Shown one piece after another: positions 33,232 to 42,901 of a DNA stretch of 64,000 nucleotides. The translations under genes were made by a program, and so were the position numbers. The stretch is from assembly GCA_038146865.1 (NCBI GenBank), contig JAYQSL010000007.1, positions 248,001 to 312,000 of the forward strand, written 5' to 3'. The DNA is from GCA-2709075 sp038146865 (lineage in GTDB: Bacteria > Pseudomonadota > Alphaproteobacteria > MPNO01 > UBA2964). Each line of letters starts with the position of its first letter. Positions within the stretch are counted from its first letter, which is position 1. Under the pieces are notes generated by a model, which saw nothing but the letters and a program-made list of their open reading frames with translations, searched no databases and was not told the DNA's origin.

Positions 33232-35017
33232 AGAGTGCCTCCAATTGGTCAGAAAAATTCTCACGAACAATATGTCTTCTTATTTTTAGAGTTGGGGTCA
33301 TCATTTCGTTTTCTATTGTAAGTTCTTCACTCGATAAGACGAACCTTCGCACGCGCTCGATTGGGTTAAGTTGGCTATTAACCCTTTCCAATACTCGCCC
33401 CATAGCTGCACGGAATTGAGGGTTCGCCATCAAATTCGAGAGATCCTCGGGATGCGACAGGTTGCTCTCGGACCATTCTCGAACGAAGTCTGTGTCAGGG
33501 ATTAGTAGAGCTACGAGATGAGGCCTTTTATCGCCATAGACCATTGCCTGATGAATTTCGGGTTCAGCCACTAGAAAGCCCTCTACACGCTGAGGGGATA
33601 TATTATCGCCCCCGGAATTAACGATGATGTCTTTCTTTCGGTCAGTAATTCTAATATGGCCGTCAGGGTCTATGACTCCAACGTCACCTGTGTGCAGCCA
33701 ACCATCGACAATTGTTTCAGAAGTTGCAGCCTCTTGCCCCCAGTACCCTTGCATGACCAAATCTCCCTTAACGAGGATTTCGCCGTCATTTGCGATTTTT
33801 ACTTCAGCCTCCGAAAACGGTATTCCAACGGAATCAATTCTGTATCCGTTTGGGGGATTAACACTGATCACTGGTCCCGACTCTGTTTGGCCATAGCCCT
33901 GCAGGAGCCTTATACCGAGACCTGTAAAAAACATGCCCACTTCATAATTTAGTGGGGCTCCGCCCGAGATAAAAGCTTTTAGACGCCCACCAAAACGGTC
34001 TGCCACTTTTGTCCGAACTATTTTTTCAAGCACCATGTCTTGGAATTTTTCAAATGCCGTTAATGATTTGCCCTCAAACTTTTTCTGGCCTAACGAAATT
34101 GTCTGATGGAATAAATATGCCTTAAGTTGGCTTTGCTGCTTTACCCCCCGAAGAATGCGATCGCGCATTGACTCATATAACCGGGGTACGGCCGACATCA
34201 GAGTGGGCCTCACCTCCTGCATGTTGGAGGCTAGTTTATCTATGGACTCAGCATAGTAAATTTGCGCTCCGATGCTTATCGGCCAGAACTGGCCTGCTGT
34301 ATGCTCGTAGGAGTGTGATAAGGGTAGGAAGGAGAGGAATACCTCATCATCAAGTCCCATTTGGGCAAGAATTCGACTTGCGTCCCTACAATTACTCATT
34401 ATTCCAGCATGCTGACAGATTACGCCTTTCGGCGTCCCGCCTGTCCCTGATGTATAAATTAGACACGCAATACTTTTGCCAGTGAGATTTTTAGACATTG
34501 CCCGGAGTTTATCCGTGCTGTTGCCATCTACCTCTGTAAATATTGTCTCTATTCTGACGATCTCCAAATCAGTTTCTGGAGGAATAAACTCATCAAGAAC
34601 CAATATCTTTTTTGCTTTTAGGGACCTTTCCGCCGCCGGGAGCACCCGATCTAACAGTGATTGATTTGAGACGATAATCCAGTTCGCCTCACAATCCTCC
34701 AAGACATGCAAGTGTTCATTTTCATAATTTGTTGTATAAGCGGGCACTGTAATTCCACCCGCCGCCATAATCGCTAGGTCTACCGATGGCCATTCTTTTC
34801 TGCTCTCGGAAACCAGCATTACTCTGTCACCGGAGGCCAATCCGTCTCTTTGAAGACCTTCCGCAAGTGAGACAACTAAATCCGCGGTCGCTCTCCAAGA
34901 CTGTGAAATCCATTGCCCGCTCTTTTTTTCCCATAAAAAGGGCAGGTTTCCTTTTTTATCGACCATGTCCGCGAATATGGTCACAAGGTCTTTCTGATTG
35001 GCGTCGTTCATGTCCAC
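33221..35017 (-). CDS. long-chain acyl-CoA synthetase (AMP-forming)
   Basis: The 598 residues form an ANL-superfamily ligase. The P-loop IYTSGTGGTPKGV is near residues 188-200, the A5 motif GYGQTESGP near 377, and the A7-A8 region GWLHTGDVGVIDPDGHIRI near 442-460, followed by TDRKKDIIVNSGGDNISP. The length and the DxxxR hinge fit FadD15/long-chain acyl-CoA synthetases, which activate fatty acids for beta-oxidation or lipid synthesis at the membrane. Divergent from pepF; its 3' end overlaps the BON lipoprotein gene. Confidence 0.93.
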   Translation of the reverse strand: MDMNDANQKDLVTIFADMVDKKGNLPFLWEKKSGQWISQSWRATADLVVSLAEGLQRDGLASGDRVMLVSESRKEWPSVDLAIMAAGGITVPAYTTNYENEHLHVLEDCEANWIIVSNQSLLDRVLPAAERSLKAKKILVLDEFIPPETDLEIVRIETIFTEVDGNSTDKLRAMSKNLTGKSIACLIYTSGTGGTPKGVICQHAGIMSNCRDASRILAQMGLDDEVFLSFLPLSHSYEHTAGQFWPISIGAQIYYAESIDKLASNMQEVRPTLMSAVPRLYESMRDRILRGVKQQSQLKAYLFHQTISLGQKKFEGKSLTAFEKFQDMVLEKIVRTKVADRFGGRLKAFISGGAPLNYEVGMFFTGLGIRLLQGYGQTESGPVISVNPPNGYRIDSVGIPFSEAEVKIANDGEILVKGDLVMQGYWGQEAATSETIVDGWLHTGDVGVIDPDGHIRITDRKKDIIVNSGGDNISPQRVEGFLVAEPEIHQAMVYGDKRPHLVALLIPDTDFVREWSESNLSHPEDLSNLMANPQFRAAMGRVLERVNSQLNPIERVRRFVLSSEELTIENEMMTPTLKIRRHIVRENFSDQLEALYGS

Positions 35018-35113
35018 AATTCCGCTATCCTAGGGTTATTAACAGCTTAGGCCTTGGGTTATTAATTATTGCGAACTATATCAGTTCAACAACCACTTTT
35101 GTTAGGAATCACT

Positions 35114-36898
35114 GTGAGAAATCAGAAAAAAATTGAGTCAAGCACTCCACCGGAATGGGACCTATCAGATCTTTACAGCGGCATAGATGGTCAAGATCTT
35201 GAGGCTGATCTCTCGGCTTCGGATCAGCTGGCGAACTCATTTTACAAGAAGTATCATGGTCAAGTCGCTCGATTGAGTGGGCTTGATCTGAGCAAGGCTG
35301 TCGAAGACTTTGAGAAAATCGACGAAATATTGAGCAAAATTATGAGTTATGCTCAGCTTTCTCATGCACAAAATTTGACTGATCCGACTTCCAGTAAGTT
35401 TTATCAAACGATGCAGGAGCGTGTTACAACAATTTCTGCGCATTTAGTTTTCTTTGGATTAGAGATAAACGCTATTTCTGATCGATCAATGAAACAGAAA
35501 CTAAAAGACAAATCTTTGTCGAAATATGAACCCTGGTTGAGAGACTTAAGACTATCCAGACCACATCAATTGAACGAGGATTTAGAGAGGCTTCTCCACG
35601 ATAAGCACGTTTCGGGTAGGGCTGCTTGGAACCGTCTCTTTGATGAGACGATAGCGCGCCTCCGGATCAAAATCGGCAGAGAAGAAAAAACAATCGAGCA
35701 AACGCTGAATATGCTCTCGGACAGTGAAGCTCGCGTAAGGAAGGCAGGCGCTAAAGCGCTGGGAAAAAGCCTGGGCCAGAATGTTCATCTTTTCTCTCTC
35801 ATCACAAATACTCTTGCAAAGGATAAAGAGACAGACGATCGCTGGCGTGGATATGCCTCGCCCCAAGCAGCCCGTAATCTAAGCAATCGAGTGGAGGATG
35901 AGGTCGTTGATGCGCTGACAAAGGCAGTTAAGCGATCTTATGCCAATTTGTCCCATCGATACTATGGTCTCAAGGCAGGTTGGTTCGGTAAAACAAAAAT
36001 TGATTATTGGGATCGAAACGCCCCTATTCCGGGGTCAGGTGAAACCAATTATAGTTGGGATGACGCTAAAGACATTGTCCTCGAGGCTTACGAAAGATTC
36101 TCTCCTGAGCTCGCTCTTGTTGGCAAAACTTTTTTTGAAAAACGATGGATTGACGCCGCGAGCCGTGAGGGTAAAGCAACGGGAGCCTTTGCCCATCCGA
36201 CTGTCCCTTCAGCACATCCATATTTGTTACTAAATTTTATGGGCCGTCCGAGAGATGTTATGACTCTCGCACATGAATTGGGTCATGGGGTGCATCAAGT
36301 ATTAGCATCAAAACAGGGGCACTTAAAATGTAATACCCCCCTTACATTGGCCGAGACCGCAAGTGTATTTGGTGAGATGTTGACCTTTCGGTCAATGCTA
36401 GAACAAGAAGAAAACTTGGCTCGTCGTAAAGCAATTTTGGCCGGTAAGGTCGAGGATATGCTGAATACTGTTGTTCGACAGATTGCTTTTTACGATTTTG
36501 AACTCAGGCTTCATAACGAGAGGATTAAGGGTGAATTACCTGCGGACAAGATTTGTGATCTTTGGTTGGATGTACAAACGGAGAGCCTTGGGCCGGCGAT
36601 ACGCCTCCATGAGGAGTACAAATACTATTGGTGCTATATTCCACATTTCATTCATTCGCCATTTTACGTTTACGCCTACGCTTTTGGTGATTGTTTGGTG
36701 AATGCACTCTATGCACGATACCAAGAAGCTGAGACAGGATTTGTGGATCGGTACCTTTCGATGCTGGGAGCTGGAGGGACTCTCGGACACAAAGAATTGT
36801 TAGCGCCTTTTGATTTGGATGCATCTGATCCAGATTTTTGGTCGACAGGTCTTGATGTCGTCGGCAGGCTTATCGACGAGTTGGAAGAAATGGGATAG
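35114..36898 (+). CDS. pepF: M3 family oligoendopeptidase F
   Basis: A GTG at 35114 behind TTAGGA gives 594 residues beginning VRNQKKIESSTPPEWDLSDL, the usual PepF start; the frame is open to a TTG at 35069. The zinc site is HELGH at about residues 387-391, with the third ligand Glu in LAETASVFGEML about 28 residues later. PepF is a cytosolic metallopeptidase that cuts oligopeptides of roughly 7-17 residues. The gene ends 4 bases before the ABC1-kinase start, so the pair is probably an operon. Confidence 0.93.
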   Translation: MRNQKKIESSTPPEWDLSDLYSGIDGQDLEADLSASDQLANSFYKKYHGQVARLSGLDLSKAVEDFEKIDEILSKIMSYAQLSHAQNLTDPTSSKFYQTMQERVTTISAHLVFFGLEINAISDRSMKQKLKDKSLSKYEPWLRDLRLSRPHQLNEDLERLLHDKHVSGRAAWNRLFDETIARLRIKIGREEKTIEQTLNMLSDSEARVRKAGAKALGKSLGQNVHLFSLITNTLAKDKETDDRWRGYASPQAARNLSNRVEDEVVDALTKAVKRSYANLSHRYYGLKAGWFGKTKIDYWDRNAPIPGSGETNYSWDDAKDIVLEAYERFSPELALVGKTFFEKRWIDAASREGKATGAFAHPTVPSAHPYLLLNFMGRPRDVMTLAHELGHGVHQVLASKQGHLKCNTPLTLAETASVFGEMLTFRSMLEQEENLARRKAILAGKVEDMLNTVVRQIAFYDFELRLHNERIKGELPADKICDLWLDVQTESLGPAIRLHEEYKYYWCYIPHFIHSPFYVYAYAFGDCLVNALYARYQEAETGFVDRYLSMLGAGGTLGHKELLAPFDLDASDPDFWSTGLDVVGRLIDELEEMG

Positions 36899-36902
36899 AT
36901 AC

Positions 36903-38255
36903 GTGAGCGAGCAATCCGATAACGAGCGGGCAACGGCAGGTGGCAGGTTAAAGCGTTATGCTCGTGTGGGTGGGGCGATAGGGGGCCTGGCTGCACGAGT
37001 CGCCGGAAATCGCTACTTTGGTCTTGAATTAGATAAAGAAAGACACGCCAGAGATCTAAAAAAAGCTCTCGGTGGCTTAAAGGGCCCACTGATGAAAGTG
37101 GCGCAAATCTTATCGACGATACCTGATATTTTACCTGCTGAATATGTAGAGGAATTATCGCAGTTACAATCGCAAGCACCTTCTATGGGGTGGCTCTTTG
37201 TGCGCCGCAGAATGTCATCAGAACTGGGGACAGATTGGCAAATGAAATTTGCTAATTTTGATAAACAGGCCGCTGCAGCTGCTTCGTTGGGACAGGTCCA
37301 TAAAGCCTTCGATGGAAAAAAAAGTTTGGCGTGTAAGCTTCAATATCCCGACATGCAATCAGCTGTTGAAGCAGATTTGAAACAGTTGAAATTAATCTTT
37401 TCTATCTATCAACGCTACGATCGAGCAATTAACACCGATGAGATATACTCCGAAGTCAGCGCGCGATTAAGAGAAGAGTTAGATTATGTCCGTGAGGCGA
37501 AGCACATGGACCTTTATCGCAACATCCTCGGGCCAGTAAAGGCGGTACACGTACCGCAGAATTTGAAATCGCTCTCGACCCCGCGACTACTGACCATGAC
37601 TTGGTTGGAAGGGGTGCATCTTCTGGAGGTGGCTGACAAGGATCAATCATTTCGAAATAGAGTGGCGGAGAATATGTTCCGCGCATGGTATGTGCCATTC
37701 TATCATTTCGGTGTAATACACGGGGACCCGCACCTTGGAAATTATTCGGTACGGGAGAATGGCGACATCAACCTTTTGGATTTTGGGTGTGTCCGTATTT
37801 TTAGCCCTCATTTCGTAAGGGGTGTTATAGATTTATATCGGGCTATAGAAACAAATGACGAGGCATTGGCAGTTCATGCTTACGAGACTTGGGGCTTTAC
37901 AAACTTATCACGTGATCTCGTCGAGGTTTTGAATCTTTGGGCAGAATTTTTATATGCTCCACTACTTGAAGATAAAATAAGACCAATTCAAGAGGGGGAG
38001 AGTAAGTTTTATGGTGCTCAGGTCGCGGCGAAAGTTCATCAAGAATTACAAAAGCTTGGGGGAGTTAAACCTCCAAGAGAGTTCGTGTTAATGGATCGGG
38101 CAGCAATTGGTTTAGGCTCAGTGTTTACACATCTCAATGCTGAAATAAATTGGCACCAAATGTTTGAGGGACTTATTGAAAATTTTGACTCGGACGAACT
38201 TGACGTCTCTCAGGCGGCTGCTCTAGCAAAGGTAAAACTTCTTCCCGCTGCTTAG
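36903..38255 (+). CDS. ABC1/AarF/UbiB-type atypical kinase
   Basis: GTG at 36903, 4 bases after pepF, gives 450 residues; a longer frame from 36810 would lie inside pepF. The family motifs are KGPLMKVAQ (about residues 60-68, replacing the usual KxGQ), AAAAASLGQVHKAF (about 121-134), and the kinase core HGDPHLGNY (about 276-284) and LLDFGCVR (about 293-300). UbiB/Coq8 proteins bind ATP and support ubiquinone biosynthesis or membrane-lipid handling. This subtype is common as a second ABC1 protein in alphaproteobacteria, so I do not assign ubiB. Confidence 0.9.
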   Translation: MSEQSDNERATAGGRLKRYARVGGAIGGLAARVAGNRYFGLELDKERHARDLKKALGGLKGPLMKVAQILSTIPDILPAEYVEELSQLQSQAPSMGWLFVRRRMSSELGTDWQMKFANFDKQAAAAASLGQVHKAFDGKKSLACKLQYPDMQSAVEADLKQLKLIFSIYQRYDRAINTDEIYSEVSARLREELDYVREAKHMDLYRNILGPVKAVHVPQNLKSLSTPRLLTMTWLEGVHLLEVADKDQSFRNRVAENMFRAWYVPFYHFGVIHGDPHLGNYSVRENGDINLLDFGCVRIFSPHFVRGVIDLYRAIETNDEALAVHAYETWGFTNLSRDLVEVLNLWAEFLYAPLLEDKIRPIQEGESKFYGAQVAAKVHQELQKLGGVKPPREFVLMDRAAIGLGSVFTHLNAEINWHQMFEGLIENFDSDELDVSQAAALAKVKLLPAA

Positions 38256-38271
38256 GGCGAAATAATTAAGT

Positions 38272-38299
38272 TTGCAAACTGGATGGTTTCTGCTAGAAC
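38272..38299 (+). promoter_or_regulatory. weak promoter candidate for rpsU
   Basis: TTGCAA (38272-38277), a 16-base spacer and TAGAAC (38294-38299) resemble a sigma-70 promoter; both boxes are imperfect. It lies about 60 bases upstream of the rpsU start. Confidence 0.28.
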
Positions 38300-38361
38300 C
38301 CGCGATCTAATGCTCTTTTGAGCCGTTTAGATATTTTTGATGAGAAGGAGAAGCCGGCACA

Positions 38362-38565
38362 GTGCAGGTATTTGTACGCGACAATAATATTGATGGTGCC
38401 CTAAAAGCGCTCAAGAAAAAAATGCAGCGAGAGGGGATTTGGCGGGAAATGAAAAGACATCGCGCTTACGAGAAGCCTTCTGAAAAACGTGTACGAAAAA
38501 AAGCTGAAGCAGTGAGGCGTACCCGGAAATTAGATCGCAAGCGTCAGCAGATCGAGGGTTTTTAG
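38362..38565 (+). CDS. rpsU: 30S ribosomal protein S21
   Basis: The 67-residue, very basic protein has the S21 pattern VQVFVRDNNIDGALKALKKK at its start, then GIWREMKRHRAYEKPSEKR and a Lys/Arg-rich tail. S21 binds near the anti-Shine-Dalgarno end of 16S rRNA and helps initiation. The start is GTG behind a strong GAGAAGGAGAAG. The 3' end overlaps the convergent bioA stop codon by 4 bases, an unusually tight arrangement for a highly expressed gene. No intrinsic terminator is visible between them. Confidence 0.96.
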   Translation: MQVFVRDNNIDGALKALKKKMQREGIWREMKRHRAYEKPSEKRVRKKAEAVRRTRKLDRKRQQIEGF

Positions 38566-39839
38566 AACTTACTCCAAAGGCTTGTTATCTTTGAAACAGC
38601 CTGTGTCAGATGAGACATCTGAGCGTTAGTTAAAATAAATGGCGGCATCAGGTAAATGATATCTCCAAAAGGCCGTACCCAAACACCCTCATTAACAAAG
38701 TGATTTTTCAGTTCAGGTAGTCTGGATCCATCTTTAACTTGAACAACACCGATGGCGCCTTTGCTTCGAACGTCAATTACCCCGGGTAAACTTTTGCAGA
38801 CCTCCAACGACTCCCTGAAGTGATCCTCAATCTCTCTTGTTTGTTTGCGCCAAGCACCAGTCTCAAATAGTTCTAGGCAAGCATTCGCCGCTGCGCATCC
38901 CAAAGGGTTCGCCATGTAAGTGGGTCCATGCATAAAAGCGTCTGAGATATTATTGGACTGGAAAGCTTGCCAAATTTGGTCGTTTGCCGCCGTTGCCGCC
39001 ATGCTGATAGAACCTCCAGTCATAGCCTTGCCAAGGCAAATAATATCGGGTGCTATCTCTGCTTGTTCGCAAGCGAACATCGTGCCGGTTCGTCCAAATC
39101 CTGTGGCAATTTCGTCCGCAATAAATAGAACGTCATTGGCCTCGCATGCAGCTTTGATCGAACGAAGTATTTCCGGTTCATGAAATTTCATTCCTCCCGC
39201 CGCTTGAACTAATGGCTCCAGAATAACAGCCGCAACGTTTTTTCTTTCTTTTTGAAGCAATTTTGAGAAATCGCTGATTTCGTCTTGAGTTCTTGGCAGG
39301 ACGGTTAAAATTTGTTCTGGAAAAAATCCTCTAAAATGGGAATGCATACCCTCTTCAGGGTCGCAAACAGACATGGCTCCCATCGTATCCCCGTGATATG
39401 CGTGTCGAAAACAGACGAATTTGATCCGTTCTGGCTGGCTTTTGTTTCTCCAATACTGCGCAGCCATTTTCAATGCGATTTCGACAGCAACCGATCCAGA
39501 GTCGCAGAAAAAAACGTGCTTTAAAGCAGAGTCGGTGCCTGCTCCAGGGAGGATATTTGCGAGCCTCTCACCTAAGCTTAGGGCCGGTTCATGTGTTAGA
39601 CCACCAAACATCACATGCGGCATTTTCTCAAGTTGCAGTTTAATCGCGTTGGTGATGTGGCTATTATTATAGCCGTGACATGCCGTCCACCAGCTCGCTA
39701 TTCCATCAATAAGTCTGCGCCCATCATCGAGAAAAATTTCCGCGCCTTCTGTCCTTACGGCCTTTAGAGGCGACGTCTCGGTCTGCATCTGCGTATAAGG
39801 ACGCCATAAATGATCGAGCCGATTGTCAATCTTTGTCAT
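38562..39839 (-). CDS. bioA: adenosylmethionine-8-amino-7-oxononanoate aminotransferase
   Basis: The 425 residues are a fold-type I class III aminotransferase. The BioA start LDHLWRPYTQM (about residues 8-18), DGIASWWTACHGYN (about 46-59), the FIADEIATGFGRTG signature and PLP-Lys segment CLGKAMTGG (Lys near 275) are all present. BioA converts KAPA to DAPA using SAM as amino donor. It overlaps bioB by 14 bases on the same strand and converges on rpsU. Confidence 0.96.
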   Translation of the reverse strand: MTKIDNRLDHLWRPYTQMQTETSPLKAVRTEGAEIFLDDGRRLIDGIASWWTACHGYNNSHITNAIKLQLEKMPHVMFGGLTHEPALSLGERLANILPGAGTDSALKHVFFCDSGSVAVEIALKMAAQYWRNKSQPERIKFVCFRHAYHGDTMGAMSVCDPEEGMHSHFRGFFPEQILTVLPRTQDEISDFSKLLQKERKNVAAVILEPLVQAAGGMKFHEPEILRSIKAACEANDVLFIADEIATGFGRTGTMFACEQAEIAPDIICLGKAMTGGSISMAATAANDQIWQAFQSNNISDAFMHGPTYMANPLGCAAANACLELFETGAWRKQTREIEDHFRESLEVCKSLPGVIDVRSKGAIGVVQVKDGSRLPELKNHFVNEGVWVRPFGDIIYLMPPFILTNAQMSHLTQAVSKITSLWSKF

Positions 39840-40839
39840 GCGCAGTGTTTGCTTGCATGGGGCGCAGACCTAATCTCTTGAAAAGAGATTGATCGGCAGA
39901 CACCTGAGGGTTTTCTGTGGTTAGTAAATAGTCGCCGTAAAAAATAGAATTGGCGCCTGCAAGGAAGCAGAGCGCTTGAGTAGAGTCATTCATATCATTT
40001 CGCCCGGCGGACAGTCTCACAATTGAGGCAGGCATCATGATGCGAGCCGCCGCAATTGTTCGGACGAAGTCAAATGGATCAAGCGTCGCTGCGTTCTCTA
40101 GGGGTGTTCCTGGAGCTCTGACTAGCATGTTTACTGGGACGCTCTCTGGATGAGAGGGTAAGTTTGCCAAGGTCCTCAACATTGACGCCCGATCGCTTAT
40201 TGACTCTCCCATTCCCACGATACCTCCCGAGCAAACGTTTATCCCGGCAGCACTGACATTTGTTAGGGTTTCGATCCGATCTTTGAAATTTCGCGTTGAG
40301 ATTATGGTGCTGTAAAAATCTTCAGATGTGTCTATGTTGTGGTTGTAAAAATCAAGACCCGCGTTTTTTAGGCGGGTAGCTTGATTTGCCTTCAACATTC
40401 CTAATGTCACACACGTTTCCATGCCGACATTTCGCACTGCGGTCACCATGTCACAGACAATATCTAGATCTTTGTCCGTGGGTTGCCTCCATGCGGCTCC
40501 CATGCAAAACCGGGTGGCTCCGGCATTTTTAGCTTCCAATGCGGCTCCCACAACTTGGTCCGTCGAAAGAAGGGACTCTTTTTCAAGACCTGTTTCAAAA
40601 TGGGCACTCTGAGGGCAATAAGCGCAATCTTCTGGACAAGATCCAGTCTTAATTGAGAGTAAGGTGCTTATTTGTACTTCATTGGGATCAAAAAACTGCC
40701 GATGCAGGGTCTGCGCCTTGTGAAGTAGATCGTTGAAGGGTTCATAAAATAGCTTTTCGACGCTCTCTTGAGTCCAATCGTGGCGGATCGGGCTTGCTTT
40801 CGTTGGATTAACTGATGATTTTTCTTGTAAACTTTGCAT
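39826..40839 (-). CDS. bioB: biotin synthase
   Basis: This 337-residue radical-SAM enzyme has the CPEDCAYCPQSAH motif (Cys ligands of the 4Fe-4S cluster, about residues 57-69), the YNHNIDTS segment (about 145-152), and the Arg-containing VRLSAGRNDM near 273, which binds the 2Fe-2S sulfur donor. BioB inserts sulfur into dethiobiotin. AGGAC stands before the ATG at 40839. It starts 86 bases from the divergent bioF. Confidence 0.97.
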   Translation of the reverse strand: MQSLQEKSSVNPTKASPIRHDWTQESVEKLFYEPFNDLLHKAQTLHRQFFDPNEVQISTLLSIKTGSCPEDCAYCPQSAHFETGLEKESLLSTDQVVGAALEAKNAGATRFCMGAAWRQPTDKDLDIVCDMVTAVRNVGMETCVTLGMLKANQATRLKNAGLDFYNHNIDTSEDFYSTIISTRNFKDRIETLTNVSAAGINVCSGGIVGMGESISDRASMLRTLANLPSHPESVPVNMLVRAPGTPLENAATLDPFDFVRTIAAARIMMPASIVRLSAGRNDMNDSTQALCFLAGANSIFYGDYLLTTENPQVSADQSLFKRLGLRPMQANTAHDKD

Positions 40840-40925
40840 TGTGGACTGTCCTAAAACACATCCTATAGTAAACCCTTAAGAATGAACGGCAAGCATGGTT
40901 GATTCAGACTCTTTAATCGGTACCA
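40840..40925. promoter_or_regulatory. divergent bioBA/bioFD control region
   Basis: The 86 bases between the divergent bioB and bioF starts must hold both promoters. A small palindrome GGACTGTCC (40844-40852) lies next to the bioB start. I see neither the BioR-type TTATCTATAA palindrome nor a BirA-type TTGTAAACC/GGTTTACAA operator, so biotin control is not evident here. Confidence 0.4.
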
Positions 40926-42089
40926 ATGGATAAAAAAAGCTCGTTAGATAATTTCGCGGAGCAGAAGTTAGCGTCAATCGAACAGAATGGCTTGCGCCGT
41001 GTTTTGGACACAACTTCTCGCGGACTAGCAGGGGCGGCTTTTAGAAGAGAAAAAAGATTAATTTCATTTTGTTGCAATGATTATCTCGGCCTTTCTCAGC
41101 ACCCAAAGGTCCGAAAAGCTGCCGCAGATGCTATTATGACATTCGGTGCCGGGGCTGGGGCGTCGAGGTTGGTTACCGGTAACCATCCTCTTTATGCAAC
41201 ACTTGAAAAGTCTTTATCCGAGATCAAGCGCTCTGATTCAGCTGTTGTATTTGGCAGTGGTTATTTGGCTAATCTTGGAGCAATTCCAGTATTTGCAGGT
41301 CCGGAAGATCTGTGTCTCACCGACGAGCTTGCACACGCCAGCATGCACGCTGGGCTTCGCGCGTCAGGGTCAAAAATTGAATATTTTTTACATAATGATT
41401 TAGAAGATTGTCGCCAGAAGCTAATGGAAAAGCGCGCCAGTTATAAAAAATGTCTTATTTTGACCGAAGGTGTTTTTAGTATGGATGGAGATCGCGCACC
41501 CCTTCAAGGGTTGTGTGATTTGGCAGAAGAGTTTGAAGCTTGGCTATTTGTCGACGACGCACATGGGTTAGGTGTTCTAGGCGATGGGGCAGGCAGTGTG
41601 GCTGCAGCGGGGTTGCAAAAAAGAGTTCACTTGCAGATGGGTACATTATCTAAATCGGTAGGTTCTTACGGGGGATTTTTATCTGGATCAGCCCCAGTTA
41701 TAGACTTGTTGGTAAATCGTGCTCGGAGCCTCATTTATGAGACGGGGCTGCCGCCGGCCGCAGTCGCAGCGTCAATTGCAGCGCTAGATATTATTAGGAC
41801 CGATAATAACCTTGTATCCCGACCGCTGCGGCTTGCCCGTGGTTTTGCAGAAAGTCTCGGTTTGCCTGAAGCCCAAAGTGCGATTGTCCCTCTCATACTT
41901 GGTTCGCCCGAGTCGGCTTTGCAAGCGTCCCTCGACTTGCAAGAGGAAGGGTTTTTAGTCACCGCTATACGTCCTCCCACAGTACCAAAGGGGACAGCTC
42001 GGCTTCGCTTTACTTTCTGTGCAAATCATTTTGAGGAAGACGTATCCCGCTTAATTGACGCGATTAAACGGCTGGGCCTTGCAAAATGA
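40926..42089 (+). CDS. bioF: 8-amino-7-oxononanoate synthase
   Basis: The 387-residue PLP enzyme has NDYLGLSQHPKV (about residues 43-54), GAGASRLVTGNHPLYATLE (about 76-94), DDAHGLGVLG (about 208-217) and the PLP-Lys segment TLSKSVGSYGG (near 240). It condenses pimeloyl-thioester with alanine to give KAPA. It overlaps bioD by 4 bases (ATGA). bioC/bioH or other pimelate-forming genes are not in the window. Confidence 0.95.
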   Translation: MDKKSSLDNFAEQKLASIEQNGLRRVLDTTSRGLAGAAFRREKRLISFCCNDYLGLSQHPKVRKAAADAIMTFGAGAGASRLVTGNHPLYATLEKSLSEIKRSDSAVVFGSGYLANLGAIPVFAGPEDLCLTDELAHASMHAGLRASGSKIEYFLHNDLEDCRQKLMEKRASYKKCLILTEGVFSMDGDRAPLQGLCDLAEEFEAWLFVDDAHGLGVLGDGAGSVAAAGLQKRVHLQMGTLSKSVGSYGGFLSGSAPVIDLLVNRARSLIYETGLPPAAVAASIAALDIIRTDNNLVSRPLRLARGFAESLGLPEAQSAIVPLILGSPESALQASLDLQEEGFLVTAIRPPTVPKGTARLRFTFCANHFEEDVSRLIDAIKRLGLAK

Positions 42090-42748
42090 TGAAGGTTTTT
42101 ATTACGGGGACAGGAACAGGGGTAGGGAAGACCTATGTTACGAGCAATCTAATAAAAATCCTCAGGGGAGCCGGTAAATCTGTGGTTGGTCTGAAACCTG
42201 TAATCAGCGGTTATTGCGAGGACGCAATAGAGCAGAGTGATACTGCGTGCATTTTGACTGCAATGGGTCTGAGTGTCCAACCTCAGAATGTCCAGAGGGT
42301 TTCGCCTTGGCGATTTCAAGAGCCAATCTCGCCAGATATGGCGGCGGAGAGGGAAGAGAGAGAAATCGATTTTCAGGAGTTGGTAAAGTGGACCTTGGGA
42401 ACCAGAAATGAAACAGATTTTAAACTTGTCGAGGGTGTTGGCGGCATTATGGTTCCGCTCTCGCGAGCTTCAACAGTCCTTGACTGGATAGTAGCGCTTG
42501 ATTATCCAGTTTTGCTTGTTGGTGGAAGTTATCTTGGCTCTTTGAGCCACACTCTTAGTTCGATTGATGTGCTGCGGGGTCGGGGCGTCGAGGTCTTGGC
42601 CGTTATAATTAGCGAGTCACAAGAACAACCGGTAGCTATGAATGAAACTGTAAAGACCCTCAAAAATTTTGTTGTTGATATCCCTGTCCTAAGTCTGCCT
42701 CGAGGTAACGATTTGGTGTCAATTTCATCTGAGCTCGGTTGGACTTAG
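42086..42748 (+). CDS. bioD: ATP-dependent dethiobiotin synthetase
   Basis: The 220 residues contain the P-loop TGTGTGVGKTYVTSNL (about residues 7-22), GLKPVISGY (about 35-43) and EGVGGIMVPLS (about 116-126), all typical for BioD. It carboxylates DAPA to dethiobiotin. With bioA, bioB and bioF it completes the four-step ring-assembly half of biotin synthesis. Two ATGs stand in tandem at 42086 and 42089; the first overlaps the bioF stop. Confidence 0.95.
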   Translation: MMKVFITGTGTGVGKTYVTSNLIKILRGAGKSVVGLKPVISGYCEDAIEQSDTACILTAMGLSVQPQNVQRVSPWRFQEPISPDMAAEREEREIDFQELVKWTLGTRNETDFKLVEGVGGIMVPLSRASTVLDWIVALDYPVLLVGGSYLGSLSHTLSSIDVLRGRGVEVLAVIISESQEQPVAMNETVKTLKNFVVDIPVLSLPRGNDLVSISSELGWT

Positions 42749-42901
42749 CATTATTTGAAGCAAAGATTTAAAAACTGAGCCTTCTAACCGTATATAGCCT
42801 TATTTGGAAGCACCTGAGCATTTCGATAAATATGGTTACTTAATTTGTTTTTATGCTAGAGACATAACGAATAACATGAATTTAATCGGGCTTGTGTGAA
42901 T

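Noticed and set aside
40840..40925. BioR or BirA operator between the biotin operons
   Set aside because: Neither the BioR palindrome nor a BirA-type dyad can be found in the 86 bases.
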